Source: Aplidium turbinatum (Eukaryota > Chordata > Ascidiacea > Aplousobranchia > Polyclinidae). From it: a stretch of 64,000 bases of DNA. Positions within the stretch are counted from its first letter, which is position 1. Each line of letters begins with the position of its first letter. Where the stretch lies: contig OU964934.1 in assembly GCA_918807975.1 (NCBI GenBank), positions 9,920,001 through 9,984,000 on the forward strand, written 5' to 3'. The notes below the pieces were generated by a model. That model searched no databases and had not been told where the DNA came from. It was given only the letters and a program-made list of their open reading frames with translations. The position numbers and the translations under genes are program-made. This document shows, piece after piece, positions 22,111 to 40,837 of the stretch.

Positions 22111-23935
22111 TCATTGAATACGTACAAGTAGCTCTGCTGTAGACAAATTTCAATCAATATAAACTAAGATTATTGTGAGTTCTTTTCTACAGAACACGAT
22201 CACGCGTCGTGTGAGCGTACAAGTCAGATACTTTGGAAATTGTGACGTAAACTGAACGTACAATGGCGACACTTTGGTTGAGATGTCAGGAAAGAAATTT
22301 CAAAAGATAACTCTTTCAAATACCGAAAATACTTGACAGTATCAATTTTCAAAAGGATTTTGGTGAAGAAAACCTTGTTCGTACGTTTTTTAGCACGTAA
22401 CGACACTGTTTTTGTATCTTTTCTAATGGTGCGATAGACCGTATCAGAAAGTGCACAGATTGGACCAGTGTTGCCATGGACGTGTGACAATGAACTATGA
22501 AGCTATGAGCAAGCACCATAAGCTGTATTGATACTGAGTTTAATGATGCACTCACATATATCAGTTTATTCCTTTAATAAAATACAAGTTTTAAACCTTT
22601 TTGTTTTGATATTGACTGTTTAGTTTGTGCAAAGCTAATACTGTGGTTCATTTCAGATCACAATCTAGATGTCAACGAAACTTCCAAATACGTCAGAATG
22701 ACATCAAAAGTTTTACATATTTTCTGTTTTTAACTAACAAAGGTTTCTGTCTGTTGTAGAAAAACTGTTGGCGTCAAAATCACGCAGAGAAATGCTTAAC
22801 TTTCATAACGTTATTGATCCCAGCCGACCTTTGCGTGGCCTTGGTGGGTGGCAGTGAAACCAAAGTCAGTGCAATTTGGGTGGGATTGAAAACAAAATGA
22901 TCAAACAATACATATTTTGTTGGTTGCTTCAGACTGCGAAGAAATCGTAGTTGAAGCTACAGTAATGGTTAAGAAGGAAAGTTAATGGTCAAAAAAATAC
23001 ATTCAGCCGAAAACATTTCAAACGATTGTTTTGCGCATTTTTTGTTTACTGGTTTTTAAAATTAAACGCGGGAATAAACTGTTCACCAGGCATTTAGCTA
23101 TAACATAATTTCTTGCGATTACCAGAAGAATACCAGAAACTAATTTACGCTCACAATATATCAACACATATTCACATTTCACATGAATGGGCTATTGCTG
23201 GGAAATACCGTATGAGAAAATATTGTTGCAAAATTTACTCTTTAACAATTAGGTAGAGCTTCAAAATTGCAAAAATGCTCTATAGGCTATATTTGCCTCA
23301 ATTGGGAATTGATTACTTCATTCAGGATAAACAAACAAATACCCGTATTAGACCACGATTTAACGCCTTTAAACTTGGATTAACAAATTAACATCTGTAA
23401 TAAGGTAGCAATTATCATTAGCAAACAGCCGGCTACGTAATTATTTAATTGATGGCATTAATGACTAAATTGTTGTAACCAGATGCTCTAATTTGTCAGA
23501 GTTTGAAGCATGACTAAATCCAAGGAATTGACTCCAATCAACTCATTTCATACAATATGGGAATTGGGAATGTTCAGATTAAAAAAAGTCAACAAGTTAC
23601 AAACGTAGCCTAAAACATTTGAAATTACATTTTTCTATAAATTTCAATCACACATCAACTCAAAGTGATTTCAAAAATATTTACCAGACCAACTTTGCGC
23701 CAATGAATCGTACAATTCTGTTGAGAGCAGATGAAACCAAGCGGCATTTATGATGTAAAAAATGTTAATAATTCCCGCCTTACAGCACATATATACATCT
23801 TCAGGCATTTGAATGAGCATGACTGCCTAAAGATATCAGGTGGCCATGGAATGAGTGATTTGGATTGCACTGAAATAAGAAATGCTGGAGAATGGATTAC
23901 GTAGCATAGCAAATAAAGATATAATACGGGATGTT
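22111..23935. other. Intergenic, nothing recognised
   Basis: AT-rich; only short frames. No repeat family from elsewhere in the window was recognised. Confidence 0.4.
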
Positions 23936-24060
23936 TTTTTTCGTATCCAGGCTTATGTCCGGTGTTTGAAGATTTTGATGATGGGGACGAGAAGACAAGG
24001 TCGCCTGTCTTCCTATCCACTTTCAGGCACGTGTTTATAGGTTGGACTTGATTAGTTCTA
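23936..24060 (-). mobile_element. Possible fragment of second tRNA-derived SINE family
   Basis: CGTATCCAGGCTTATGTCCGG closely matches CGTATCCAGGCTTACGCCCGG at 53765, where a SINE-like repeat lies. The rest is too diverged to align by eye. Confidence 0.35.
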
Positions 24061-25064
24061 CGAAAATCCAGTACCCAAGTATGCAAGTTCAAATCAAACG
24101 CCCTGGCAGGAAAGGAGTCCTAATAACTCTTTCGTGATGTGGCTAACACATAGAGTGTAATTTCAAAGTTGTTGCCAGATAAAAAAAAAATAAAAAAAAT
24201 GATTTGACGCCACCTGTGTTGTTGATAGACTAGTAATACACATCATCTTCATCCTAAACAACAAACAAAACTGCTTGAGAAAAGACATTTGCTGTCTTTT
24301 GCAAGTTTGCGTCGTCCAATCGTAATCAAGGGGAATGGGAATTGCTCTTTCCTCTCTGGATATTAACAAGACAGTAGCGTCACGTCAGGCTTGTCTTCTA
24401 AAGAAAAAACTTCTATTTAAACGTCGTATTGTAATAGTCGGGACAAAATGACTGCAGGTGTTTATCAATCCTTTTGTAATACCTTTATGTAATAATTAAT
24501 AGATGAACTAGTTTAATCAAGCAGCGCCAAATGTATTTTCTGGTTATCTCAGCCAATGTGTGCACAAGAGCAACTGCGTATTTTCACTGAGGAAATTATC
24601 AGTGTAATTATAGATTTCCTCGACTATTTGCTGCTAAGGTTTTAGCTTTGTGTTTGCTGTGCTTGTTTAAGGGTTGATGTGAAGCAACGCACATGTGAAT
24701 ATTAATCGCTGCTTCGTCGCGCTCCAGTAGATTAAAACAAACAAACGGTTTAACGAAGCAAAAACAGCTTTAAGAGTCTTATTTTTACGTCTGATGTCGT
24801 TGAAAGAGTTAAAATATGAATCCGTATTTTCACAAATAAATTACCTTGGCAACACTTGTCATTGTTGCAAAAATTTACACAGGAATCTGGACAAAATTGG
24901 CTAAATCAAACTTGATGAAATCTAGTTGTACTTCCGCTTCACATATGTCCTTTTGGAGAGTCATATATCATCATGTCGTGGAATGCAATTGATTCTATCT
25001 GAACGGCTTTGACGTGTTTGAAGATTTAAAATCTTTATTGAATACGATGATTTGGAATAAATGA
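24061..25064. other. Intergenic, nothing recognised
   Basis: AT-rich sequence without a supported gene or repeat. Confidence 0.35.
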
Positions 25065-25067
25065 TAA

Positions 25068-27133
25068 CACTGGTCTACAAATTTCAACTTTTTTTTTCAG
25101 GTTTGGGTTTTGACAACTGATTTTGGCTAACTTTGGGGCGCTGAATTCGAAAATGAACTCAGATTTTCTCTATCACATCAAGTTTTCTTTCTATCGTTGC
25201 CATTATTAATGAAATTGACCAATTTTAACCCTTTTTAGTGCAGTAAAATGTCAAATATAATTATTTTCTGACAGCTATAAACTTTCAAACATAGAGATAT
25301 TTTTACACTAAACTCATAAATTGGTTCAGATTTCCTTTAAAATAAAAAAAATTCCTGTTATGATAATAATCGTAATAGGACATAGTGGAGATTGGTAGCG
25401 TTGAGTTTTTCCATGCTGGCTTGAACTCCCTGTCTTGGCTTCTCAGGCGTTATCTGTGGGTCAGCTGCTATCTCTGTGCAGCAGGGTTACTAGATGTAAA
25501 TTTGGCAAGGAGCCAACTGCACGTTCAAAAAGGGCCAAAAAAGAGCCAACTTTTTAAACAAGGGGCCAATTTCGTTTATTGCAACAATATAGAAGGGCTT
25601 CTTCTAGAAATGGGATTACCACAGTATGATGCAGACGAATGGAGACTTTTCATTGATAGCTCCAAACGAAGTTTAAAGTGTGTTTTACTTCACAATGGTA
25701 ACGTGTACGGTTCTATTCCGATAGGACATTCGGTGACAATGAAAGAAGAGTATCAGAACATCAAAACCGTTCTTGAAAAGTTAAAGTACCATGAGCATGG
25801 TTGGCTCATCTGTGTAGATTTAAAAATGGTGAACTTTTTGCTGGGGCAACAAAGTGGCTACACCAAATACCCATGTTTCCTATGCTACTGGGACAGCAGG
25901 GCCAAGGATCAGCACTGGAACAAAGAAGAGTGGCCTCCAAGGCTCACCTTGACACCTGGAGACAAAAATATCATACGCGATCAGTTAGTTGATATCAAAA
26001 AGATCCTCTTGCCTCCTCTTCACATCAAATTTGGTCTCATGAAACAATATGTAAAAGCTTTGGATCATGAAGGAGAGTGTTTTAAGTATATATGTTATGC
26101 TTTTCCTGGTCTCAGTGAAGAGAAAAAAAGAGCTGGGATTTTCAATGGACCACAAATCAGGCAATTGTTAAAGGATGAAAATTTTGTAAAATCAATGTTG
26201 CCATTCGAGGCTAGAGCTTGGAATGCTTTCGGTGCTGTTGTGAGAAATTTTTTGGGAAACAGAAAAGCAGAAAATTATAAAGATCTTTTAAGGGAGCTAC
26301 TGCTTAGTTTTGAAGATTTGGGATGCAGGATGAGCATCAAAGTTCACTATTTGAAAAGCCATGCAGATGAGTTTCCAGAAAACCTTGAGAAAGTTAGTGA
26401 AGAACAGGGTGAACGTTTCCACCAGGATATTAAAATTATGCAGGAACGTTATCAAGGTCGGTGGGATTGTCATGATGGCCGACTATTGTTGTAGTTTTAA
26501 AAGAGAAATTCCAGATGCTGCTCATAAAAGAAAGTCCCTCAAAAGAGCCTTTTTAAGCTTATAAGTGAAGAGTTCATATTTATGAAAGCTCTTTTTTTGA
26601 CTGTTTCTGAACTCGCCCTGCCCAAGTCCCTTTGAGTCAATCTTTATTTTGGCACTTTGCTATTTCTGTGTGTGTCTTCAGAATTTCTGCACTCCATTGG
26701 AATGTCTATGTGCATATTGTGTGAACTGTAGGCTATAATTCAGAAAATACCTTGTCACTGTCCTATCGACATGTTCGTCAGCATAATGTAGCGCTTGATG
26801 TTATTATGGTTGCTCTTTTGCATGCCTATTTTTTATTCCAAGGCATGAAATTTTAATAAAGACAACGCAAATTTGTGTGAATATAATATAGAATGCTTGT
26901 TTGTTAATCAAAGCTAGATTGTTGCAGGTAATACAGTGTTTATTGCATCAGAATTCCTTGTTTTGACAACAGAGGGGGGGCAAAAATTGATTTTTTTCAA
27001 AAATTAGGGATATTTCATATCTCAAAAACGTGATGTGATAGAGAAAATCTGAGTTCATTTTCGAATTCAGCGCCCCAAAATTAGCTAAAATCAGTTGTCA
27101 AAACCCAAACCTGAAATTTTGTGTAGACCAGTG
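25068..27133 (+). mobile_element. CACTA/Mirage/Chapaev-type DNA transposon
   Basis: Terminal inverted repeats of about 110 bases start CACTGGTCTACA on the left and end TGTAGACCAGTG on the right. They share the GGTTTGGGTTTTGACAACTG and GCGCTGAATTCGAAAATGAA blocks. The 3-bp duplication TAA lies at 25065-25067 and 27134-27136. CACTG ends with a TWA duplication fit the CMC superfamily, perhaps its Chapaev3 branch. One transposase frame fills the middle. Confidence 0.85.
25385..26564 (+). CDS. CMC-type transposase, near-intact core, one frameshift
   Basis: The frame 25385-26494 carries a core I recognise from widespread uncharacterised invertebrate proteins. It has LFIDSSKRSLKCVLLHNGN (possible first Asp), LICVDLKM (second Asp), a CFLCYWDSRA cysteine pair, HIKFGLMKQYVKAL, and EEQGERFHQDI (possible catalytic Glu). 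After GRWD the conserved ending MMADYCCSFKRE continues in another frame to 26564. A small indel near 26467 therefore separates core and tail. The first 70 residues do not look like the family and are probably read-through upstream sequence, so the N-terminus may be lost. The DDE assignment is my inference from spacing. Confidence 0.8.
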
Positions 27134-27136
27134 TAA

Positions 27137-30100
27137 TTAACGATCGGCCTGTTAAACAACACGACTCTCTTCTGTGTATTGTACAGTCATAAAGACCGTC
27201 TGGCCCATGTAGAAATTTAATTGCAGTGTGTCCCCTTGTTTTTTATAAATTATATCACATCACGTGACCTACAATATATTGACTCAACAAGGATGCCAAC
27301 CAGGAACAGTAGACAGAGACGCAATTCCGATAAATACAATTCCGATTTTGTTTTCTGCTTAGTGTAAAAAAGAAACAAGCTTTCAATAAGCAATTGCGGG
27401 TTGTAACAATATGAGATCATTAGTTTCGTTTCATTGTTATTCTCTGAATAACAGTTTTACCTATTCGCCTCCTGGAAAGCTTTGTCTTTTTTACACCTGG
27501 TATTGATGGGAATTTTATAGCTAATAAGCAATGTTCTGAAAATGTTATTTTGTTAACATTTCAAAGCTTAAATTCACTTTTAGCTTACTTTTATGAAATA
27601 TTCGTTTTATTTAAAAGGTTTATTATAATTTTTTCATCAAACTCTTTGAAGGGAGTAATAGTTTTAATTTTTTGTTGAATCGCTATGAATTATTTAAAGC
27701 TTCAAATCCATTCGTTGTTATGAGAGTGCGATTATTATTTGGAATTGCCATGTAATTTCAATGATTGGAATCATACGCGTGCGCTATTTCATTATCAGTT
27801 CTAGGCTATAAATTTTATTTTCGATCATTGCCAAAAAGCGATTCTATTCTGACATCAAAATTAAGTGAACCCTCGAATAAAAGAAGCGCTCATGAATTGT
27901 TTATCACAGAATTAAGTTATGGATGAATGTGGGTCTCGATTCTCAAAACACCAGTTTCACTATTGCTATCATACAAAGCTTGGATTTTTAGTGATTATGA
28001 ATGACTACCCCAAGGTCTATACAACAATTGAGATCATCAATAATTAAAGCCGTCTCCGTGCTTGTTCGAGGGTGATTAGTGCACAAGGATTTGGTTGATT
28101 ATAAAGTCATCTGGAACTCGGCGATTTAAAATTCTTACTCAATGTGGCTCTTGTTTGACCATAATTTAGATTTAGAGGGAGTGGACTCCTGTATCTTACT
28201 GTCTTCTTTCGGTTGCTGTGGAATGGCATTTCTTCAAACTCAACAAAACGTAAATTAAATTTGTAAATTGTAGAACTACTAAAACCCCTCTTCGAGTTTC
28301 TTTTTGAGAATTTGGAAAGACCAAACGATTGTTTCTGCTTGCGGTGAGATAATAAAAAAATAGCGAAGTGTTTTATGTTTTTTTGGATTGTGTTGTTTTT
28401 GGGTGGTTTTGGCACGATCGATTTTTTGCGTTGCGTTCATCTGATGAACGCAAAATCACAATTTCGTTGCTCTGTCTCTGCGCTTGATTACCTTTTATAT
28501 ATTTTTATATGATATGGATAGCTTGACAAATGATTTATATGAGCGCTCTATCGTAGTAAGATTCTTTTCCGTTCTTTCTACCGAAACACTTAACGTTAGA
28601 TCAACGCCAGGGTAACAACATTTTTCCAACTTTTGTGCAAAAAGCACGGTAAAGAAAAGTAATAAATGCTGGTGTAAAAGCGCTCAAAATACGCTTGGAT
28701 TGAAATTTAATCTACCTTGCCATTACAAATTAACATGCGTCTCATTAATTTTGCATTTTCTTTTCAGTCGTTTAGATTCTTCAAGTTTAGCCTTACAATT
28801 TGTTTTCAGTTGGGATTTGAAATATTTATGTGTTTGTGGAAATTACGTCGGGTCTTTTTGTTGAGAGTGGAGAATCTCTGATTTGTGAAGAGATTTTAAA
28901 ACCACTTACTTTTCAACTGGTTTCAAAAGAATTATTTATAAGCTTTTTGCTCTGCTTGTAACTCTCAAAATAAAACTGGTCCTTGCAGTTACGGATAACT
29001 ACAAAATGCGATCAATTTAGGCTCACACGCAACAGAGGAACTGTCAAGCAGCTTTTAAATCGTACAGGAGAATGTCGAAGCTACTTCGCTATTTCACAAA
29101 ATGAGACGCTGTGCCAGAACAAAGCTGTTCCATATTCTGTCTCACAGACCAACCAACAATCATAGTATAAATATTTAAGTACACACTGATGTTTCTCTAC
29201 TTCTGTTCCGGTTACTTCTTCTACAAAAAATCAAAAGTTGTACATAAATTCATCAACTGCAATGCAAATAAGCAATTGAACGTGCAGTATAAAGAAAATA
29301 AAACTAGCCTGATTCGGTAGCTTGTGTAATTTATTGATAAAGTTTTTGCCACAAAACTGCTTGTTTAGTATTTCAAAACTCCTGTGCGCAGTTTATCACT
29401 GCGCATGTAAGCAAATCATCAGATTCAGTGGTGTTTGATAGTCAACATCATTTGACTTACGTGTGTTCTTTGCTCAAACAATGGAATTCACAGTTGACTA
29501 TGTATAAGACGCTTGACAAATACATTTCGCTTGTCGCAATAGGGTAAAGTGAATTGAATGAATTGCAGGAGACGTTTGGGAATGGTCACTTGACGGCCAT
29601 TTTGTAGTTCAATCTGATCTTAACTGGTTAATTTTGAAAATGGCTTGGAATATACTTATTTTCAATGTATTTTCTGTGTCCGATACTCGTAAGTTGCATT
29701 ATCGTGTAATGCATAACTTACTATTTAAGTGTCTGAAACGAAGTTAAATTAAAGTATTTTGCCAAAGATATCACTTTTAAAAATGGAAAAGAAAAATGTT
29801 TTCTATTGTGTGGTTTTAGAAAAAATTGGCGTAAAAATAAAACATATAGGCTTCCATTTAGGCCAAACTTGGGCTTTTTGGCACAAAAGGATTACAATAA
29901 CGACGCACGATCGTTTAGCCAAATGGGTAAAACATTTTTAAAAGATTTTGACGGTACAAAAAGCAACGCGCATTCACTTATGGAATCGTCCAGAAAAACA
30001 AAATTTAAAAAGCAGGTGAAGCAGCCCTCAGTCGTTATGATTACGAGCAGCTTTAGAATGTAATCATACCAAAGTATCACCAAACCTCAAACACAAATTG

Positions 30101-33100
30101 ACATGTTTTCAGGGTGTTAGCAACAAATCGCACAGATATTCAATTTTCAGACAAATTTTAAAATATCACTGATGGAAATCTGCAAACTTATACATTTTTT
30201 TGCAGAAATGCTACGTTGCAGTGCATTTAAAGGCATAATTTACAAATTTTACATTCCGAAGTGAAGTAATCTTTTACACCTGACAGAGAGAATAGATTTA
30301 ACCTTTCAAATCTTTAAATTGTCATAAGATTCAAAAAAATGTCACTTATAAACAGCTTTTCAAGAGGACAAATTGTGTGCAACTTGATATATTTAACGAC
30401 ATCTAAGTTTTCTATAGATGTTGTTGATAGCAAAGGTCTGCCGCGATTTTGAATATTTTAAAATCAAAACTCTTGAAGCTTGTCTTTACATTATCTACGC
30501 TTAATTTGTGCAAAGTTTATCAGAAAAGATTGTGATTTAAACATTTAGTTACGGAGTTTCAAAAAATGCTTGTTCTTATTGTGCCATTAATCAAAACACT
30601 CAGATTGGCAAAGACCCTTTCTGTACATTCAATTATCAAATTGGGTAAGATTTATTAAAATCATGACTGTTAAAGGTAATATTTCCGCTTTTAGGATGGA
30701 TGTTAAATTTATTTATTGTAACGTCATAGCAATGCGTAAGATATATTTGGTTTACATGAATTTAGAACAAAGTTCAAAACTGAATATTTAAGCTGATAAG
30801 TTCACAACAGATTGTGGCTAAGTTAAGAGTTTACGGAAAAGCCTTTGTAAAGTATGCTTTGCTATTTCTTTGATACAACAGTCCTCTACGTCAAGTCAGT
30901 AGTACTAAATTTACCTCAACAAAAGTTGTATTCCCTTTATTGGCTTAATATTTGATTTAGTAGGCTATTTGTTTTATATAACATTTTGAAAAGAGATTCT
31001 CATTTGCATAAAAGCAGAGGAAATATGGATAACACTTTTCTTAATAAAAATTCTGATGCAGTAAAACGTGTCGGTGCCCAAACATTAAATTATGAATTAA
31101 ACTGTTTACACCTTGTGTCTATTGAATTATCATGGATTTGTACATTTTTTTAATTTGACTTCCCATGTAATAAAAAGCACTTACATGTGGGCACACCTGC
31201 ATTCAAAAATATCGAATTACACATTTCATCTTTTGTAAAATCACTGTTCTACAACAGCAAAGGTTTTAAGAGTTCAGAGCCTGTAATTTTAAAATAATAC
31301 CCGTGTCAAGGCAGCAATATGAGTTTTTAAGAAGCATTTTAAAAATGATTTGGTTTTAATAAAAACAAAAACCAGTTCGATTTAAGGTACTTTTGAATGG
31401 ACCTTTCTGTAAATATTTTGTTTAAAAAAGGATTCATTGTGCTATTCGTACAGCCTAGCCTCTGAATAAACTGAAAAATATATGCATTTTTATCTAGATA
31501 TAAACGTTTCTGTTTTGCCGCTATTACAGATAACCATGTTCTTTTGTCTTTATTACAGATTGTTTGTGTCACAACAGCAATGGACATATGGCAGCACCTA
31601 AAATATTTTGGTGTTGATATTAAAAAGTTGATATGCAGTAGATAGACGATATATATTTAAACCTGTTGAGCGCCAACAAATAATTTATTCATCAATTTTT
31701 GATGAAAATCGTAATTCTGTTGATACATTGCAATTACTTTAATCTTTTTTGCTCAATAGAACGGTGAAAAAAATTAATCAAACTTTTTTTTGCAAAATTT
31801 TGTTCGATTCAGTTTGAACCACTAAGACTGAACCCAATAGAGAATTAAATAATGGATGTATACTAGAAGAAAGCCAAGTGCAATATTTATAGTTATAAGT
31901 TTCGTCTCCGAATCGTAGGCTTTTAGATCAGATGTAATTTAACACCTAAATCATTAATGAATTTTAAGAAGGACCAGCTTTATACTTTTTTTAATTTAAA
32001 TCCTTATCGTATAGAGGCACTTTCGCTTTAATAAAAACACACCAAGACAAACGAAGTAATATATAGTTATAGAAAACGCATTATTACACGACGGTGCCTT
32101 ATGGGATGAATGTAAAACTAATAAGTTGACAGAATAAATTTACTTCGAATTGAAATTTTATCAGATCAATTGCAAATGGTATACGCTGGTTCAGCGTTAT
32201 TTAAAGACTCTTAGTTTTTGTCTAGAAAGCCTATCGACAGCTCAAGCGAGGCCAAATACACAAAGCGTGCCACTTCAACAATAACTTAAATAAATTTGTT
32301 TTCAAAGGAGACTAATGAAAATGTTTAATTTCGAGTTTAACAAAGCTGCAGCCTTTCACTCCTTCACCTTTTTACTTCCATTTCAGTCAATTTTATCAGT
32401 CTTCATTTAATTGTCCTGGACAAAATAAATAGCCTACGCTATCATGCCAGCTGCAGTACTCGTTGGGCCTACCAAAACATACATGAAAAAGTGTCAATAC
32501 GTTGCAAGGTTTAAATTGTATTCTACGTAGCCTATACAGCGGCTTAGATTTTTATTGTTTTCTTTAGTTAAGAGTACTTTTGCGTACTTAGCATTGAGTA
32601 CTTTTTGTAGAATTGATAGTACTTATTGTTTAATAATTTTATTGGATTGCTTTTTGAGACATTTTAGGCCGATTTCGTGCCGTCGGAGATGTTTGACCTT
32701 GCTTGTTTTTATTTCAGTTAAAGTTGTCTGCATTCTGCCTCATGGAAAATTCTCAACAACAGGCTTGTTCAACAGGCTGTAAGGCACACACAATAAAGTA
32801 TGCAAATCAGCAACAAGCATTTTATTAGGCTAATAACATTCTTGTTTCAATTTTGTGTAAATATCATGTACTGTAGCTTACTGCAAAGAGCCAACAACCC
32901 TTGAAATTTACATTCTCTTTAGTTTAAAGAGTGAACTTAAAATATTAGCTAAAACTAATGCTCAATAATAAAATAAAAGCTGAAACCATAAGGTATACAA
33001 ATTTTATATTTCTTCTTTATCGGATCCACTTTCAAAACGCAAAATCTGTCGAACAGCTTCTTTATTTCATCCATATACCACACATCAACATCTTTACTGT

Positions 33101-33850
33101 ACATAAAGTTTTGTGGAAATAACAGCACAACATATTCTATTTAAAAATCTTCAAAATGCAGCAATGAACTTTTAATAAAGATAACCTCCACTTCAACCAT
33201 ATAAATCAGCTCAAGAATACATGGCTTCTGATAAAGATCGCATGCTGACTGCTGGAATTAGCGCAAGTTCAACCGATTGTAAACGGCAACGTTTCCAGAC
33301 AGAAATGCACAATACGCAGGAATAAATATTGGCACAATATTTACAAACAAATTCATAACAAGCAAATAGAATTTTATTTCGTCAGACATCTTTCCGAACA
33401 AACATTTTGAGGCAGAACAAGTAAGTAAGCTAGATCACAGTGCTCCTGCAAACGCATTGAGTTTTGTGATGAACAAAGCAATACTAAGGTACAAACACTT
33501 AGCCATGGTCCTTTTTCGTATTTTTGCAGGAGTAAGCGACAATACCAGGCCAAATTGCTCTACTTTGCTATACAGAGCAGTGATCTGCTGTACAATTGCA
33601 TTTTGTCGTCACAGGCCTGAATGAAGACCATTTTCTTGACTTTTTCCAGCACAAGTGCGTTCAGCTAAAACACAAAGACAGTTATTGCGGAGAAAAAAAA
33701 ATTTCAACAATATAATTTGTAATGACCATTTCGTTGTAGCATTTTTATGAAGCCCATCACACAAATAGGCTAAAGTTTCTAAGAAATGTGAGCAAAAAAT
33801 GACATCAGATAACAATGAGCAATGCAAGTATGCCAAGTGCAATATTTTCA
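27137..33850. other. 6.7-kb AT-rich tract without recognisable repeats
   Basis: No SINE, MITE, LINE end or convincing coding frame was found across this tract. The longest frames (for example 28107-28415 minus, 29806-30063 plus) are low-complexity or isolated. Its 33-34 kb end lies just downstream of the Gfi1-like gene and probably includes that gene's 3' UTR. Confidence 0.45.
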
Positions 33851-34038
33851 GCACAAAACTTCACTTGCTGACAAGAGTAGACTACATTGAAAAAAACTAT
33901 AGGCTACAGTATATTATCTAATTCTTTAGTTTTTTTGTCTATTTTTATTTGTTGATTTCTGCTAGTTGACCAACAAACTAAATAGGCTGCAACAATAACA
34001 AGTTTTGAACTTCTTTCAAAAATAGCTAAAGACAAATT

Positions 34039-39219
<5,181 letters not shown>

Positions 39220-39860
39220 TTTGCACACGTGTCTTAAGTATACTAAGTTACGGTAGCCTACTAAGATTATTTTACTCTTTGTAAATGTAAAATCTTATTT
39301 TCTAAAAATGTTGAAGACAAAACGTAAAATATTAACTTTTGTGAAGGGACTCAAACTCGTAAGTTACCTGCATTTAAAAACCGTTAGCTATTTTTGTTTC
39401 ACACCTGACCAAAGCTGTAAGCCAGTGATGTGGGATAAAACTCTACAAGAAGATTTAACTAATACCATCGCTGACAAAAGAGAGAAAAAGAAAAAATGTT
39501 TTGAACATCCTTAGTGCAGACCCCATTCAATTATTAATTCAATAACATTTGAAATGCCGTTCACCTGGCTAGGAGTAGTTCATGAAAATCGTGGAACACA
39601 AAAACTGTTGTTGAGCAATTACGCCAATGACAACACACAATCTGTATAGAACAGGTGCTGCTTTTTAGCTATAAAATGAGAAAAAAAAACATACTAATAC
39701 AAAAATGGCTTTGTTTATGTTTTTTTAATTTTTGTATTTGAGTGGTCGTATGCATGCAGAATGCTTTATCTCCGATCTTTCATTCATTTTATTTGTTGAC
39801 ATTAACCAGTCCGGGACGAAAAACACATATTGCCGTCGTCATTTGCAACAACTTTTTCCG
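39220..39860. other. 5' flank of the Gfi1-like gene
   Basis: This should hold the promoter or an upstream non-coding exon. I see no convincing TATA box or CpG cluster and no second gene. Confidence 0.35.
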
Positions 39861-40070
39861 TCGTTTGTATAGCCAAAAGGTACGACCCTTGGTACGGTCA
39901 CCGAAAGGTTGCTGGTTTGACACCGCTCAAGAGCAGAGCCTCTCTGCTACCTTAGGAGAAAAGTAGCATTGCTACAGCAGCCCTACTCTAACAAAAATGT
40001 GGCACCGCTATTGCTACCAAAAAAGCTACAACATTAGCGCGCTACCGCCCACCTCTGCTCAAGACCTTGT
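39861..40070 (+). mobile_element. tRNA-derived SINE fragment carrying a mini-hAT
   Basis: A box A-like TAGCCAAAAGGTA (about 39869) and a box B-like GGTTTGACACC (39914) are spaced as in a tRNA promoter and resemble the second SINE family at 53755-54010. The copy is interrupted by the element at 39934-40057. Confidence 0.55.
39934..40057. mobile_element. Very short hAT-type MITE
   Basis: The left end is CAGAGCCTCTCTGCTACC and the right end is CTACCGCCCACCTCTG. Flanking 8-mers CTCAAGAG (39926-39933) and CTCAAGAC (40058-40065) match at seven of eight. At 124 bp it is close to the minimum that two hAT termini need. Confidence 0.7.
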
Positions 40071-40485
40071 GGTTATGTTTTTGCATGACGCTTCAATTCA
40101 ATTTTATTTTTCATTGCTGGGGCAAACATGTAAAGAACGATAAAGTAGCCTAAACACGCGAATTTGACACCAACAAACGGGAAAGATGACCAAACCAAAA
40201 AGTTAAAAAGATGCATCAGTAAAACATTGTTTGGAAAACACTACCTTAAAAATGCACAGCAACCAAACCTAAAAAATAAAAGAGAAAAAAAACTTTTAGG
40301 CTATTTCGTCGGCTGTAAAATAAGCCTACAATCAACACTTGCAAGTGCAACAAGGGCGATTTAACACAAAAAAAAAATCAAAAAGTGACAAATTTCACGA
40401 AGATTTTACTTTGAGAGTCTCGGATTCACAAACTTAATTGTGATGTCATAAAAGACCCAGAAAGGTAAAAATTGCAGGAAACCAG
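40071..40485. other. Intergenic, nothing recognised
   Basis: AT-rich, with an A-run near 40370; no gene or repeat identified. Confidence 0.35.
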
Positions 40486-40837
40486 CTCAGTGTCAGTGGT
40501 GTACGGATCCAAGACTTTTGGTATCCTGATCCGATCCTGTTTTCGCTTTTTGAGATCCGGATCCGGTAATTTCTAGATATCTCAGATCCGAATCCGAAAC
40601 AGATCCGAAGTAATTTTATGTTTAAAATATTATTATAAAAGTATTTCACCGCACGACAGATTCACACTATTTGTAAAAGTAGTTCACAAAATGGATTCAT
40701 GAATTCAGTAGCTTACTATTTAGTAGGTGTATGGTGCTTAGCCTACAACCGGACATAATGGATTATTAGCTGATTACTTTTTATAGCACATTTGGTCCCT
40801 ACATAACAAGCATCCTGACTTGGTTGGTTGGTTTGGT

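Noticed and set aside
28107-28415. 102-codon minus-strand frame rich in Lys and Ser
   Set aside because: Low-complexity, isolated, no similarity and no splice partners; probably chance.
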